From: Yamagishiella unicocca
Lineage: Eukaryota > Chlorophyta > Chlorophyceae > Chlamydomonadales > Volvocaceae
Assembly: GCA_003116995.1 (NCBI GenBank)
Contig: BDSL01000192.1
Coordinates: forward strand, 1 to 64,000
Length of the DNA: 64,000 nucleotides
Reading direction: 5' to 3'
Shown: positions 42,627-54,256 of the stretch, in pieces
Layout of the letters: the number at the start of each line of letters is the position of its first letter
Position numbering within the stretch: position 1 is the first letter of the stretch
Made by a program: the position numbers and the translations under genes
Notes under the pieces: model-generated
Told to the model about the DNA's origin: nothing
The model's database searches: none
The model's input: only the letters and a program-made list of their open reading frames with translations

Positions 42627-45600
42627 TCACGGCTCGAGGGGGCAGCGCACGAGTAGCAGTCCGTCGGTCCCCTTGCGCGGCTTGAGCGCCGGGAAGGATG
42701 CGCACTTTTGCAGCATGGCGGGGTCCTCCAATCGGTAGTCGAAACGGCGCAGCAGCATCGACAGCAGCAGCTTAACCTGGAAGGAGATAGGGCGTGAAGG
42801 TGCCATAAGGGGGCGTTAGCTGTTAGCCTGTGTGGCAGTTGCTGGCAGTTGTGGAATCCGCTGGGGCGAGCGCGTCGTGTGGAACTGGTAGGACGCGCAG
42901 GGCGCCCCAGTTGCACGAGGTTCGGTCCTGACGTAGGAGGCTGCTGCTGGATAGCAGAATGTTTGGGCCCCGGTCGCGAGGAGGGATGGGCAAAGTTGAT
43001 GCTGATGAGTGACAGGAGTAGTTTTGCGGAGAAGTTAGTCCGGGGCGAGCTAGGCGCACCAGCGCGCGCACCGCATCCCACGACGACGCTGCGGCAGCCA
43101 AGCAAACGGTTCCAAGCAAGCATTTTACGGCGGCATCTTGCACAGCTATGTGGCGGCATCTTGCACAGCTATATGATGGCATCTTGCACAGCTATATGAT
43201 GGCATCTTGCACAGCTATATGGTGGCATCTTGCACAGGGAAGGAAGTTAACCTCGTCGGTTGAGACCCCGTTGCGAGCCAGCGCACAGCTGCCCGCGATC
43301 CCCCGCAACGCACCACCCTCCTCCACAGCCCAAACCACGCACTCTAGCCGGTCCAGTATCCCGGCCCCCCAACCCCACTCCAATGCCTTCGCCCCCGCCG
43401 ATGCTCACCTCCATCAGCGCCACGTGCTGCCCCAGACACAGATGCAGGCCCCCGCCAAACACCGCAAACTGCTTGGGCCGCGTCTCCTCGCTCAGCCACC
43501 TCTCCGGGCGGAAGGCCTCGAGGAAGCGCGACGCGTAGTCCATGTGGGCCGGCAGACCCGTGGGTCCGCACGTGGCGCGCGCCAGCATCTCGCGGCCTTC
43601 CCGCGTGTCCAGGCCCGGTGGCCGACGTGACTGCCGCTCCCCTGGCGGGCCCGCCTTGTCGTCCGGCCGGAGCGAGAAGCTCCGAACCCACCCCGAGCCT
43701 GGTTCCGGAGCCAGGGTTCGCGGCAGCACGGCCGGGTCGCTGCAGTGGATGAGGTGCGTGCTCCAAAACACGACGCCGCCTCGGGGTATGACTGCGCCAT
43801 CCACCTTCGGTCGCAAGGATGAGGTGGAAGCAAGAGGAAGCAAGGACGTCATCAGGCACGGCGTGGGCATGGGTGGAAAGGGAAGCCCGGGTGGTGTGGG
43901 TTGGGAGGAGGGAAATGGTGTGGGGCGGATGGGGTGTTGTGAGGAAAGCCCGGTAAAGTACGAGGGACGGATGGGGTGGCATAAAAACCGCTTACACGAC
44001 AGGGACAGGATAGTTGGCGCATGGTCGTCGGACACCTATTTTGTGGAGTGGGGGCGCTCACCCAAAACCCACATGGGGATCCAAAGGATCAGTTATTTGT
44101 GCCCTGCCTCTGACCCCACCCTAGCTGCCCGCTTGCCTGAACGTCGCGCTTGGCGACGCGGAAGCCGCCGATGGATGGCAACATGAGGCGGAGCGTCTCC
44201 TGGGGCGGGGTTGGGCCGTTGGCGTCGGGCCAACAGCGCAAACACGCAAGGGTCGTTGAACCGGGGCGGGCGTTCATTCGGTGGCGCGATGGTGGCGTGA
44301 CACCCGGAGGGTGGAAAGGGAGATCCCGGAGATCCCGGAGGGTGGAAAGGGAGATCCCGGAGATCCCGGAGGGTGGAAAGGGAGATCCCGGAGAGATGGG
44401 GCGAGCGGGTATATGTCTAAGGGCGTATGTGCGTCTGGGAACCTGCCTGGGAACCTGCCTGGGAACCCGTCTGCAGATAGACCCGCCGGGATGCTGTGCA
44501 CAGACGCCAGGTCGGTCTCAGGCGTGCCGGCCATGTATCGGGGTGCGTGGGTTGATGTGTGTTTCGCACATACTTATGCGTGAGTGAAGTACTCAAGGAG
44601 TATGGCCACTACTCGCTTCTGCGTCCTAAACGTAAGCGTTTTCTCCTCCCTCGATACATTAAGTAGTCATGCTGTCCAAACCCACTACCCGTTGCCTATC
44701 GCTCCTTGTCATTGGCAACACACATGCGGCCCCCGCCGGGCCCAAGTGTGTCCTCCAAAACACACAGACTGGGTGGATAGCGCACCTTGACAACCGCATC
44801 CAGGTACGGCAGCTCGGCCAGCACGCCGTACGACAAGTCGTCCCCGTGCTTGCGCATGGCCTGCACGGGCGGCATGTGGGGCGGGGGGGGAGACTCGGGG
44901 TAGCCCCGTCTGGCAGAATGCGGCAGATGGGCCCAACTACTTCCAGCTGGACGTTGGGTAAAGCCGCCTCCACCGGAAGCATAATAAAACAGCGTACAAA
45001 AGCACCTCTGCGGGTAACCCCCCTCCCTGGAGCTCCAACCGCACCTCGCGCTGCTCCTCCTGCAGCCGCGCGCGCGCATCGTACGACAGCGCTGTGGCTG
45101 AGATGGCGGCGAAGAAGAGGTGGCGCGACGTTTCGTCTACCGCCACGACGGTGCCCAGCGCCCGCTCGAAGATCTGCTCGCTGCTCAATGCCAGCTCGCC
45201 GCGGAACGGCAAGGCGCTGGCTATCTGCACGCAGAAGCGCATACACACACATACACACATACACACACGAGCGCATTGTGCGGGTCGTGACGGTAGTTCG
45301 TTGCTCTCACGGTCGAGCGGTGCCACGTTATGGTTCATTCTGCCCCAGCCGGCGAGGTTCCCGCGCACCCACCTGCGCCTCCAGCATCCTCATAGCTGGT
45401 GCTGCCTCCGCGCCGGCAGCAGCAGCCCGAGGACGCAGCGCCGACTCCCCCCCTGCCGCCGCCTCCTCGCCCTGCTGCTCGGCGCCGTCAGCTGAGCCCT
45501 GTGCGGCAGCGGCCGCCGCCTCAGCGCTGGCCTGCAATGAACCGCCGGGTGCACCAACAACGTGTGTGGCTGCCACGACTCTTCCGGCGCCTCCACCTGT

Positions 45601-48600
45601 GTACCTCGCTCATTCGTCAAGCCAGTAAACGCATAGTGGCGCACGCTGCAGCGCAGAGGAGGTTTGATGGCCCCCAGGACGCGAGGGGTGTTTGATGGCC
45701 TCTTGCACCGCACGGTGCCCGCCGGCTTCATAGCGCCTCCGACAAAACTAGGTCGGAAGGTTGCGACCACCAGTGAACAAGGCATGCCACATTCAATCCT
45801 GACCATGGCACGCTTTTCAGATCCCCACGTCGAGGGCCACCCATCACTGACAACCCGAACCGGCCGGTGGCCCGGCACTTATCCACCCACTGCCGACCCA
45901 CTACATGCCCGCCACCCACCCACCCACTCACCCACCCACCCACCCACTCACCCACCCACCCACCCACCCGCTCACCCACCCACCCGCTCACCCACCCACC
46001 CACCCACCCGCTCACCCACCCACCCACCCACCCACCCGCTCACCCACCCACCCACCCACCCACCCACCCACCCACCCGCTCACCCACCCACCCACCCACC
46101 CGCTCACCCACCCGCTCACCCACCCATCGCCGACCCACTAGGCGCGCGGCGAAACATCCCCTGCCCGCCCGCCACACCTTGGCAGACAGCTTGGCCTCCA
46201 GCTCCGCAACCTCCGCCTTCACTCCGGGCCACAGCAGCTGCATCAGCTGCCGCCGCGCGCGCAGTGCCCGGTAGATCGCGGTGCCCGGCAGCACCACCGG
46301 TAAGCCGTACAGCCCGTCCAGCACGGTCCTGAACAGGCTCCGCACCAGGGCCTTGTCCTCGGCGGCTGGTGGCAGCGGCAGGCCGGTCATCACGTCCAGC
46401 GCCACGTCCAGAGACAACGCCGCGCTCTAGATGGAGGAGCGCGTTGGGGTAACAGCAGTGGTTTGGCTAACAGCAGTGGTTTGGGTAACAGCAGTGGTTT
46501 GGGTAACAGCAGTGGTTTGGGTAACAGCAGGGGTTTGGGTAACAGCAGTGGTTTGGGTAACAGCAGGGGTTTGGGTAACAGCAGTGGTTTGGGTAACAGC
46601 AGGGTTTGGGTATTAGCAGAGTTCAGCAGTGGTTTGGGTAACAGCAGGGTTTGGGTATTAGCAGAGTTCAGCAGTGGTTTGGGTAACAGCAGTGGTTTGG
46701 GTAACAGCAGTGGTTTGGGTAACAGCAGTGGTTTGGGTAACAGCAGTGGTTTGGGTAACAGCAGTGGTTTGGGTAACAGCAGTGGTTTGGGTAACAGCAG
46801 GGGTTTGGGTAACAGCAGTGGTTTGGGTAACAGCAGGGTTTGGGTACTAGTAGAGTCCAGCAGGGTTTGGGTAACAGCAGGGTTTGAGTAACAGCAGGAG
46901 TAGTAAGTGTAGGTGTGTGGGCGTTCGGATGTGGATCTACCGGCACCGAGGAATGAAGCAGACCCACGGGGGCGTCCGTCATCGCGACAGCTAACCCTTC
47001 CCAGGCCGTGCCGTCAGGGCGGCATGCGTGTGTGTGCCGCCCTCATCCGTACGGCATCACGTTGTACACAACGTAGCCGTTGCACTTGTGCGGTGTTGGC
47101 GACCAGGCGCTCCGTCCTCGTCTAGTCACCCCCCCCCCTCGCGGGGGGGGGTGACTGGCGGCGCGGCGCGGCTTCGGCCTCCTCTCCTGGACGACCGCGG
47201 ACCTTCTCTGGTAATGACCGGCTTCCTCACGCATCTGGTCGGTATTCGGGCGGGTCGGGACTGGGACTCCGACTAGGACTGGGACTGGGACCGGAACGCG
47301 ATGTCCGCTCTCCCATAGCGCACCAACTCCCACAGTTCTCCTGCTAGCGCCCAAAACCGGTTCTGCGAAAAGTTTACGTGCGTCGCGCGGGGTCCTCGCT
47401 TCCTTTCGTCTCGCCGTAGCCGATATAGCTTAGCCGCCAAAGGTCATATTACGACCTTCGGCTTTCGTATCCCCAACCCAGTTCTCCCGCATGCATCTCA
47501 AAACTTCTGTTTTAAACGATTTTTTTCGGACATCCACGGGTTTCCCTCGAACCCCTCGCGCCCTGCCTGGCTTACCGCTTGCGCCAGCTGTATGCGGCCG
47601 TGCTGCTCCCACGAGTCGAGGTGGCGGGCCATCACGGCGGCGAGGGGCGGCATGATGTGAGCCGCCACCGCAGCAGGGCTGAGCGCCTGCCCCAGCTTGC
47701 GGCGCTGCGGCGCATGCAGGGAGCACCGGGGCAATCGGTAGGTGTGGGGGCTCACTGCAGTGGCGGTTGGTTCCAACCGTTGCTTGGGAAGCTGAGGCCG
47801 CCACTCGGTAGGTGGCGCAACCCCCGTCCACTCCTTCCTCCCTCCCTCCCTCCCTCCCAAGTCCCCGATGCGCACGCACTTCCGCCCTCTCTGCCTCCCT
47901 CCCGTGTCGCCCACACGGTATCGTACGAACTACTTTGTTGGCGGTCCGGCCGCACGCGCATGCCACACGCCACGACGGGATCACCAGTACGGCATGTGAC
48001 GTCACGCAAAATGTACGACCAGCCAGGCATTCATCGCACGTGACCGTCGACAGCGGCCCTGGTTGCGCACAGCGGCACAAGCCCCCCGCACCCTGCCAGC
48101 AATGGCGGCGGTGTTGGTGGAGGTGAGAGCGCCAGTCCAGCGCCCGGCTGGGGGCCTTGTCATCCATCTCCCAAGCCCCACCCCGGCCCACCCCCACCCC
48201 CACCCCCACCACGTCGCACCCCCGGCCTCACAAAGAAGCTGTGCTGCTGCGCGTTCTGCATATGTCGGATGTCGGTTATGAGCAGAGAGAAAGTCTTTCC
48301 GGGTGCCTGAGTGGACGGCATGCAGCAGCAGGACGGGAGGGCGGCAGCGGGGGTTGAGGAGCGAGGAGGCGGAGGGCGGCGGAGCAGCGCGCGTTGATGT
48401 TGGGGAAGGAGGAGGGCCGGGGCGTTGGTGATGTTGGCACCCTGTCGGCCTCCACGAATGGGACAGCATCCACGTGCCTCTCTAGCCGATGCGTGTGCCT
48501 ATACGACCGGGGGGTCCCTCCTCAACACAGTCGTCGTCGACGCACCGGGTCCCTTCCTCAACACAGCCGTCGTCGACCCGCTACGGCCCACCTGGCGCCA

Positions 48601-49003
48601 ATCATACAATGCCGGATCCACTCCCCGCCGCCCATCGACAACGCCCCATTGCTCATCAGAGCAGCGAGCGACTCACGAAAAAGTCAAACGCCTCGTAGTT
48701 GGACCACACCGACCGGAGAGCCGCCGGAGTCCCCACCACGTAGACCTGGTAACCGAGGAGGTTCGTCCGAAACAATCCGCCGAAACGTATCCAGCGACTC
48801 CACATGTACTTTGTGGGAGACTGGAAGAGCTGAAGGGTTTCGCCAACAAACGGTAGCACGAACGCGGGTCCGGGCAGGCCGCCCTTGCCCAAACGGCTGC
48901 GAAGCCATGGCCAAAGGTACGTGAATATGATAGCTGCGGCAAGGCTTTGCATGGCTAGGCCAATTGTAGGTAGCAGTTCGCGCCATTGTCCCTGGATAGC
49001 CAT
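42627..49003 (-). CDS. Cytochrome P450, clan 85-like, multi-exon
   Basis: Membrane-bound haem monooxygenase; substrate unknown. Exons in coding order: 48677-49003, one or more unresolved exons, 47576-47704, 46178-46426, 45373-45531, 45045-45224, 44786-44860, 44137-44199, 43409-43804, 42627-42776 (TGA); at least 575 aa. Seen: N-terminal membrane anchor (about residues 12-34), Pro hinge GGLPGPAFVLPFVGETLQLF, helix C (HAPQRRKLGQALSP), F-G region (LPGTAIYRALRARRQL), I-helix with VVAVDETSRHLFF, K-helix ETLR (conserved ExxR), FRPERW, and haem loop FGGGLHLCLGQ with the Cys ligand. All resolved introns are phase 0. The intron after 44137 has a GC donor (CAG|GCAAGC). The segment between DPAVLP and FRPERW is about 70 residues longer than usual, so it may hide an in-frame intron. 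The exon linking FDFF to helix C was not found. The start at 49003 is the only Met ahead of the anchor. Confidence 0.85.
43133..43240. repeat. 27-bp tandem repeat in last P450 intron
   Basis: Four to five copies of GGCATCTTGCACAGCTAT plus ATGATG-type spacer. Confidence 0.85.
44311..44396. repeat. Short tandem repeat in P450 intron
   Basis: Repeats of GGTGGAAAGGGAGATCCCGG with extra GAGATCCCG blocks. It lies between the K-helix exon (44137-44199) and the preceding exon. Confidence 0.8.
45917..46128. repeat. CCCA/CTCA-rich minisatellite in P450 intron
   Basis: Over 200 bp of CACCCACC interspersed with CGCTCACC or CACTCACC. It sits in the intron between exons 46178-46426 and 45373-45531. Long open frames across it are low-complexity artefacts. 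Confidence 0.9.
46446..46893. repeat. 18-bp minisatellite in P450 intron
   Basis: About two dozen copies of GTTTGGGTAACAGCAGTG with AGCAGGGTTTGGGTATTAG variants. It begins just upstream (on the minus strand) of the 46178-46426 exon. Confidence 0.9.
47124..47156. repeat. Near-perfect G/C hairpin in P450 intron
   Basis: AGTCA followed by ten C, loop TCGC, nine G and TGACT. A 14-bp stem with a 4-nt loop and one unpaired C; also a possible replication or sequencing obstacle. Confidence 0.85.
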
Positions 49004-49421
49004 TTGAGTAGTTAATAGTTATCACGATCACAAAGGTGTGTAGTTATCACGATTACAAAGATGGAAATAAAGTAAGAATGCGCTGATGTATGAATATAAA
49101 CAAACATACAACTTGCATGCGGAAAAACGGTCATCATTGTTGTACATCGTAATATCGGCAGCGTTGCTTACTCGTTTACATATGTACGTCTTGGTCGGGC
49201 GAGGAAGCTCCAATGCTGATTATGAGCTGAGCGTTAATTGAATCCAATGGAAGCAGATGCTGCCAGTTGCCTCCGACTTTCTGTACCTTTCCCCATCCCC
49301 GCTCCCCCACATCTTGGCACCTTTATTCGAGGTCCCAGACATTTTCTCGTCGGTGATACTTGTCTCATAAGTGCCGACCCACGGGGTTCTCTCAACCCCA
49401 CCTCTACCTCGCTCTACCCGC

Positions 49422-49556
49422 CTGCATGTTGTCCAGCTGCAGCGATATGGCGCAGGCCACCAGACCCCATAGCGTCTTGCCTGCAGCGGGCAGCCAGCAC
49501 ACCCCGATGGGGAACTCGAACAGCTGCGTTATCTCGATGAAGCTCATACCAGCAAA
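49422..49556 (-). other. Possible orphan exon of an unrecognised membrane protein
   Basis: Minus-strand frame of 45 codons between an acceptor-like TGTGCAG and a possible donor. It is hydrophobic and protein-like (FIEITQLFEFPIGVCWLP, LWGLVACAISLQLDNM). I do not recognise the family. It lies upstream of the P450 start, so it is not part of that gene. No partner exons were found, so it may be a gene fragment or chance. Confidence 0.25.
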
Positions 49557-49685
49557 CTGCACATACCTATCAATAACTTACTTGTTCGCTGTTCAGGCGC
49601 TGTCCATCTTTGCCATGACGGACAGCATGCCTGTTTCTTCAACGCTTCTAAGAATTGCCACCGTTCCTCATGCAATAAGCAGAGG

Positions 49686-49710
49686 ACCCTAAAACTAAAA
49701 CCCTAAACCC
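49686..49710. repeat. Telomere-like motif
   Basis: CCCTAAAACTAAAACCCTAA: degenerate telomere-type repeats, about 200 bp from a LINE 3' end. Confidence 0.45.
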
Positions 49711-49912
49711 ATCCCCCCACCCGGGATGTCAAGTAGCTTGCATCCCGGGCTGTGCTGTTGTTGTAGAGCTCGTGGCCACAATTCACCGGGTTCTGTTGGC
49801 CTCGCCAACTCCAAACCCTGAATCGCGTTGCATCTGCACCGGGCCCTGGTGTCGCGCGATTGAGCACACGGGGCGGCTGTGCCGCCGCCGACAGGCGGTC
49901 CGCCAGCGTGTT

Positions 49913-51030
49913 GTTGTAACGGTTACAGTGGGTTCCAGACCAAGAGGTAGAACCATCGGGCACATCGCCTGACACTGAGAAAGACGGAGGAAACAAAGAC
50001 CGACATGCACCGGAACAAAGGCAAACCACCAGAACACCAAATCAACAGGCCGTAGGCACACAGAGCAGCAGCCAGTACCCCAGGGGGAATTTGCGCTAGA
50101 GGCTCCCCTATCAGGAACTGACCACCGACCAACCTAACCGACGAACCACTGAAGCGCCGCAACGATCGGGACCAGCCGCCTCTCATCCCAAAAGGCACGT
50201 ACCCCTAGCAGGGCTCAACGCGCATATAAAGCCGGAGAGTAATAAGAAGCACGGGAAACCCCGCTCCCCAAGACAAACCGGGCCGACCACGAGTCCAACA
50301 GTACCTCCGCCGGTCCCCCGCACACAAGGTGACTGGCGACAACCCGCAAGAACGGATGCCGAGGCCCCACGGCATCCCAACCTTTCTGGGGAAGCCCCAA
50401 CGCAGCAAAACCGTTACAACAAGCAAAGCCCCTCAGAAGGGCCCAAAACTCCACCACCCCACGGCGAATGGCACGATCCAGAAGACCACTGCCCGGAGTA
50501 AGAGGGGGACCACCAGCACCCACCCTTTTCAAGGCGGCGGCCATAAACCGACGCCCCACCTCCATGGCAGTAATAGCCGCCAGGACTACTACATCCCAGA
50601 CGCAGCGCTGTACCCCGGTAGGTGCTTGCACCAATCAAACTTGCGCCCGTGTCACCCCTGCACCGAGCTGGGTATCGTGTTGGGCAATCACTGCTTGAGC
50701 CACCGGGCAGAACCAAAAGTGGTGTAGGCCGGGGGTACCCGCCCCTGGATGCTCTCCAGCCGGCACACCGCACCCACAGGGGGCTGCTGCTGCCGTCCGC
50801 ATATGAGAGTTCCCGAGCAGGGGATCCCATCCACAGCCAACCGCCACCACCCCTCCTTATAGGCAGGCTCCCACTTCATGCCGGACCAGAGCCGCCGAAA
50901 CACTTGCTACAGGGCATTCAAGGGCGCTGGCAGGACAGACCCGGTACCCCCAAGCGCTTCGCGCACAAACATCTCATGCGCGCGAACTCGACCAGTTGCA
51001 CAGCCGTCCCGACCCGTGCCTGACTGGCGC
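49913..51030 (-). mobile_element. 5'-truncated LINE, minus strand, with nested micro-insertion
   Basis: Starts with the full 3' tail (TTGTTGTAACGGTTACAG on the plus strand), then about 300 bp of 3' UTR like that at 27.6-28.0 kb, then coding remnants such as RRFMAAALKRVGAGGPPLTP, WALLRGFA...ALGLPQKGW and KWEPAYKEGWWRLAVDGIP. Frames are broken. A 12-nt tail (ACCGTTACAACA, 50410-50421) is inserted in it and flanked by AGCAAA on both sides; the 27.6-29.0 kb copy has the undisturbed site. Confidence 0.85.
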
Positions 51031-51059
51031 CCCGCCTCAGCGACAATTTGCTAAGTTGG

Positions 51060-51250
51060 CCTTCACGCCGGTTGGCCTTCCGCCCGATTGGCCTTCCACC
51101 CGATTGGCCTTCCACCCGATTGGCCTTCCGCCCGATTGGCCTTCCGCCCGATCGATTGGCCTTCCACCCGATTAGCCTTCCGCCCGATTGGCCTTCCGCC
51201 CGATTGGCCTTCCACCCGATTGGCCTCCCACCTGCCCTATTGGCCTTCCA
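51060..51250. repeat. 17-bp minisatellite
   Basis: About eleven copies of CGATTGGCCTTCCACC/CGCC-type units immediately after the LINE remnant. Confidence 0.9.
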
Positions 51251-52191
51251 CTCTTTTGTCCTTTAAGGGGTCCAAGTGCGGGCTCTTGTAACGGTATTAG
51301 CTCCTTGGTCAAACGCTTCCAGCGACCCATAACTGGTCCTCCGGCCTTAGCGGGAAGTTTGGATGCTCCGGCTTGATCTTGTTCCTTTGACCCTTTCGGG
51401 TGGAATTCTATCGCTATAGAAGCTGCTACGATGCATGTCACGCGTCTGACCCTTGAACGAGTAAACTATTGCCCGAAAGAGGGCGTCGTCTTCGTGCGTT
51501 GGGGACTTGGGTGAAGTCGTCTGTTCTCCGTTTCTCCCTCATGTACTGTCGTACTCGAGTTGGCCGAGCACGTGGACCAGCAAAGATGGTGCCCTGTTGG
51601 GTCCAGGCGGTGGCGAGGCTGATTCCATTTTCACTGGTGGCTGTGAGGACCTGTGGGATAGCCGCGACCGGGATCTCTAGGCCCACAGCTGAGATATGGA
51701 CTACTCCTCGTTCGGTGCCGACCACATTCTGATGCGTCTTCCTCCGGCTCACACCTCCTCCGGCTCCCACCACATTCTGATTCGTCTTCCTCCGACTTGG
51801 GAAAGCGGTGAGGATGCCGGTGTCCACGCCTGCCTTGCGTAGCTGTTCAAACAGCTGGTTGACAAGATCACTGAAGGTGGCAGGAATTGTTATCTTGCTA
51901 TCCTTGGCCATCTGCAGGTTGTCAGTCTTTCCCCACAGTACGCCGTGTAAGAACATGGGGCGGCTTGCTGGTTCCTCAGAGCTGTGGCAGCCAGTGAATT
52001 GTTTTCGGACACGTAAGCCAGTACTGTATCTGGATTTAATACATAATTATCACCTCGAGGAGGAACCTGACGAGGAGGGACCTGTGGGATAGCCACAGGT
52101 CCCGCCGGGATCTCTAGGCCCAGAACTGAGATATGGACTACTGGCCATATCAATAGAGGCGGGCAGCGGCCCAGCCAAGGATGGCAGCCAT

Positions 52192-53250
52192 ACATGTGGA
52201 CACCATTGCCGTGATTCTGGAAAAGAACCCCAAGCTCCGGCCCACCACCTCCTTTGCCCTCTTCAAGAACCTGCTGACGCCAGGGCAACTGTCGAGCACC
52301 CACAGACATCGTGCTGGAGGCCCTAAAACGTAAGCACCACCAACAACTTATGCTGAAAGGCAAACCAGACACACACCCTGTGCCTGCAACCCACCTAAGG
52401 CACACCGGCACTAACCCCCAGACAGACACCCACCACAACACCTATGTCCATAAGTGCAAACTGTTGGCAAATGAAAATGCTAACCCTCAGGCAACCGCCC
52501 CTGCTGCCCACCTCCTGCGCTCCTGGCCAACCCAGCATCAGGTACTAACAAGCCAGCAGAACGGACAGCTGCGCTCTACAATGCCCTCTGCTCATAGGAG
52601 GTCGCACTGCTGGACTTCCATGCTTGGAGGCTCGGTGAGCCCTTTATGAAACATATGGCAGATGTTGGCATACCCCCGGCTGTCCAGAAGGAGGCCTGGG
52701 TCATTGAATTCTCCACCCTGGCGATTCACGAGCTTTTCGAGAGCTATGGGGAGGTGGTGCTGGCCACACCCCAGGCAACGGTGCGGATTGTGAGGCTCTC
52801 TGTCTACCCCACTGGCCGCAAGCTGAACATGGGGAGCACCTGCTACCAGCAGTTTGCTAAAGTCCTGGAAGGTGTGCCGCAGCTCGTCTCGCATAGCACG
52901 CTGCACGTCCGCACTCCAGGCGCATGTCTCCCGCCTCCCAAAGCTGGGCTGTGGTACTCAGCCAGTTCGCAGCCAAATCAGCGGCAGCAGCTCAGGCCGT
53001 ACAGGGCCTTGAGGATGGCACCAACCTCATGCACCCCGCCTCCCCCCACTACGAAGGGGTTGTGCGGTCATGGTACCACAGCGCGCCGGAAGCGCTGTTG
53101 AACACCCTGTGTGTAGAGACCCCGCAGAAAGGAATCCTCTACACTGTAGGAGAGGCACCCGCTCGGTGTAGGGGAACCGTTTCCCATGGGTGCGTGTTTC
53201 CGCGTGCTCGTGTCAGCGCGTCCTCCAAGGGTCGTGGAGAACGGGGATAG
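52192..53250 (+). pseudogene. Degraded unidentified coding region
   Basis: Protein-like segments in shifting frames. MAAIHVDTIAVILEKNPKLR starts at 52192. After a one-base frame change it continues as PTDIVLEALKR to a possible donor (CG|GTAAGC, near 52331). A second block runs from about 52600 (LLDFHAWRLGEPFMKHM, FESYGEVVLATPQATVRIVR) and shifts frame near 52920 to SWAVVLSQFAAKSAAAAQAV and VVRSWYHSAPEALLNTL. I do not recognise the family. It could be a decayed transposon gene or a host gene with sequencing indels. Confidence 0.4.
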
Positions 53251-54250
53251 GAGCTGCAACATTTCTTCTCGGCAATAACTTATAATGCCCAGGTTTATGT
53301 CATGCACGTATACTACGCTACGAGACCTGGCGTACGCAACTCGTCGCCGACAAACGATGCAAGCACGGCGTAAGGGCTGGTCTGTTTCGTTATCTAGAAG
53401 AAACCAGTTCGGTCATAGGACTTGCGTTTTTCCAAATCATTCCCAAATTTAAGGAATCTTAGCAGTGCCTTCATCCCGCTTCCCGCCAATACTTTGCAAC
53501 CTGTCATGGAATGCGGCGCTCTTTTCATTAGGATTCTTATCTCATCCCAAGCTCCATTTGGATGTTTTTAAAAAATACACGGAACAAAGGATTGAGAAAG
53601 GGAGATTATCGCACACACCGTCCAAGCAGGTCCAAGTAGGTCACTCGTTCCGGCCCCCAGCGTGCCTGAACCAAGTTGTTGGTTCGAAGTGGACCATTCT
53701 GGTGGGGGGCCCCGCCCCCTAGGGTTGCCCCTATCCATCTGTCAGTCCGTTACGACGGAACATGCTTAACTTTCCAGGCTCGCCTCCAACTTTCCAGACC
53801 ACCATTCGCACTTTATTATTTCCCGGGCAGCGGCTTCACTAATGACACGGTGTTTTAGCATACGTATCGTAACATCATAAGGATTAAGGAGGGTAATGGT
53901 TGGTAGGCTTACGACAGGTGGTGAAGGTGCGAGGCTGGGCGCCTATGATACGACGCGCCAGGAACACGTGCTCACGAGTCGTCCTTGAATTCAGAGTGCT
54001 GCAATGCGATGGTTACAATGCGCCGTGCCGGCATGCGGCCGTTCTCGGCTCAGGATGCAACTCACAATGCTGTGCCGACTGTCAGCCATATCGTCGCACC
54101 CTTCCAGCTCACTCCTCTGTCTCTTCATCCATCCCTACCATCCCCAACAAGGACCGAGCGCTTTGTCGGCCAAAACAGTTTGATGTAGTCCCTGGAAGCA
54201 TTTCCAAGGACAGCCAGATAATATCCTCATCCACCTGATCGTACGTGTCG
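53251..54250. other. Region without recognisable features
   Basis: No ORF with protein-like composition, no RNA gene and no clear repeat found here on either strand. Confidence 0.5.
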
Positions 54251-54256
54251 AAGTCG

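Noticed and set aside
45728..46332. His/Pro/Thr-rich and Gly/Trp/Val-rich ORFs across the CCCA repeat
   Set aside because: Open only because of the minisatellite; intronic within the P450 gene.
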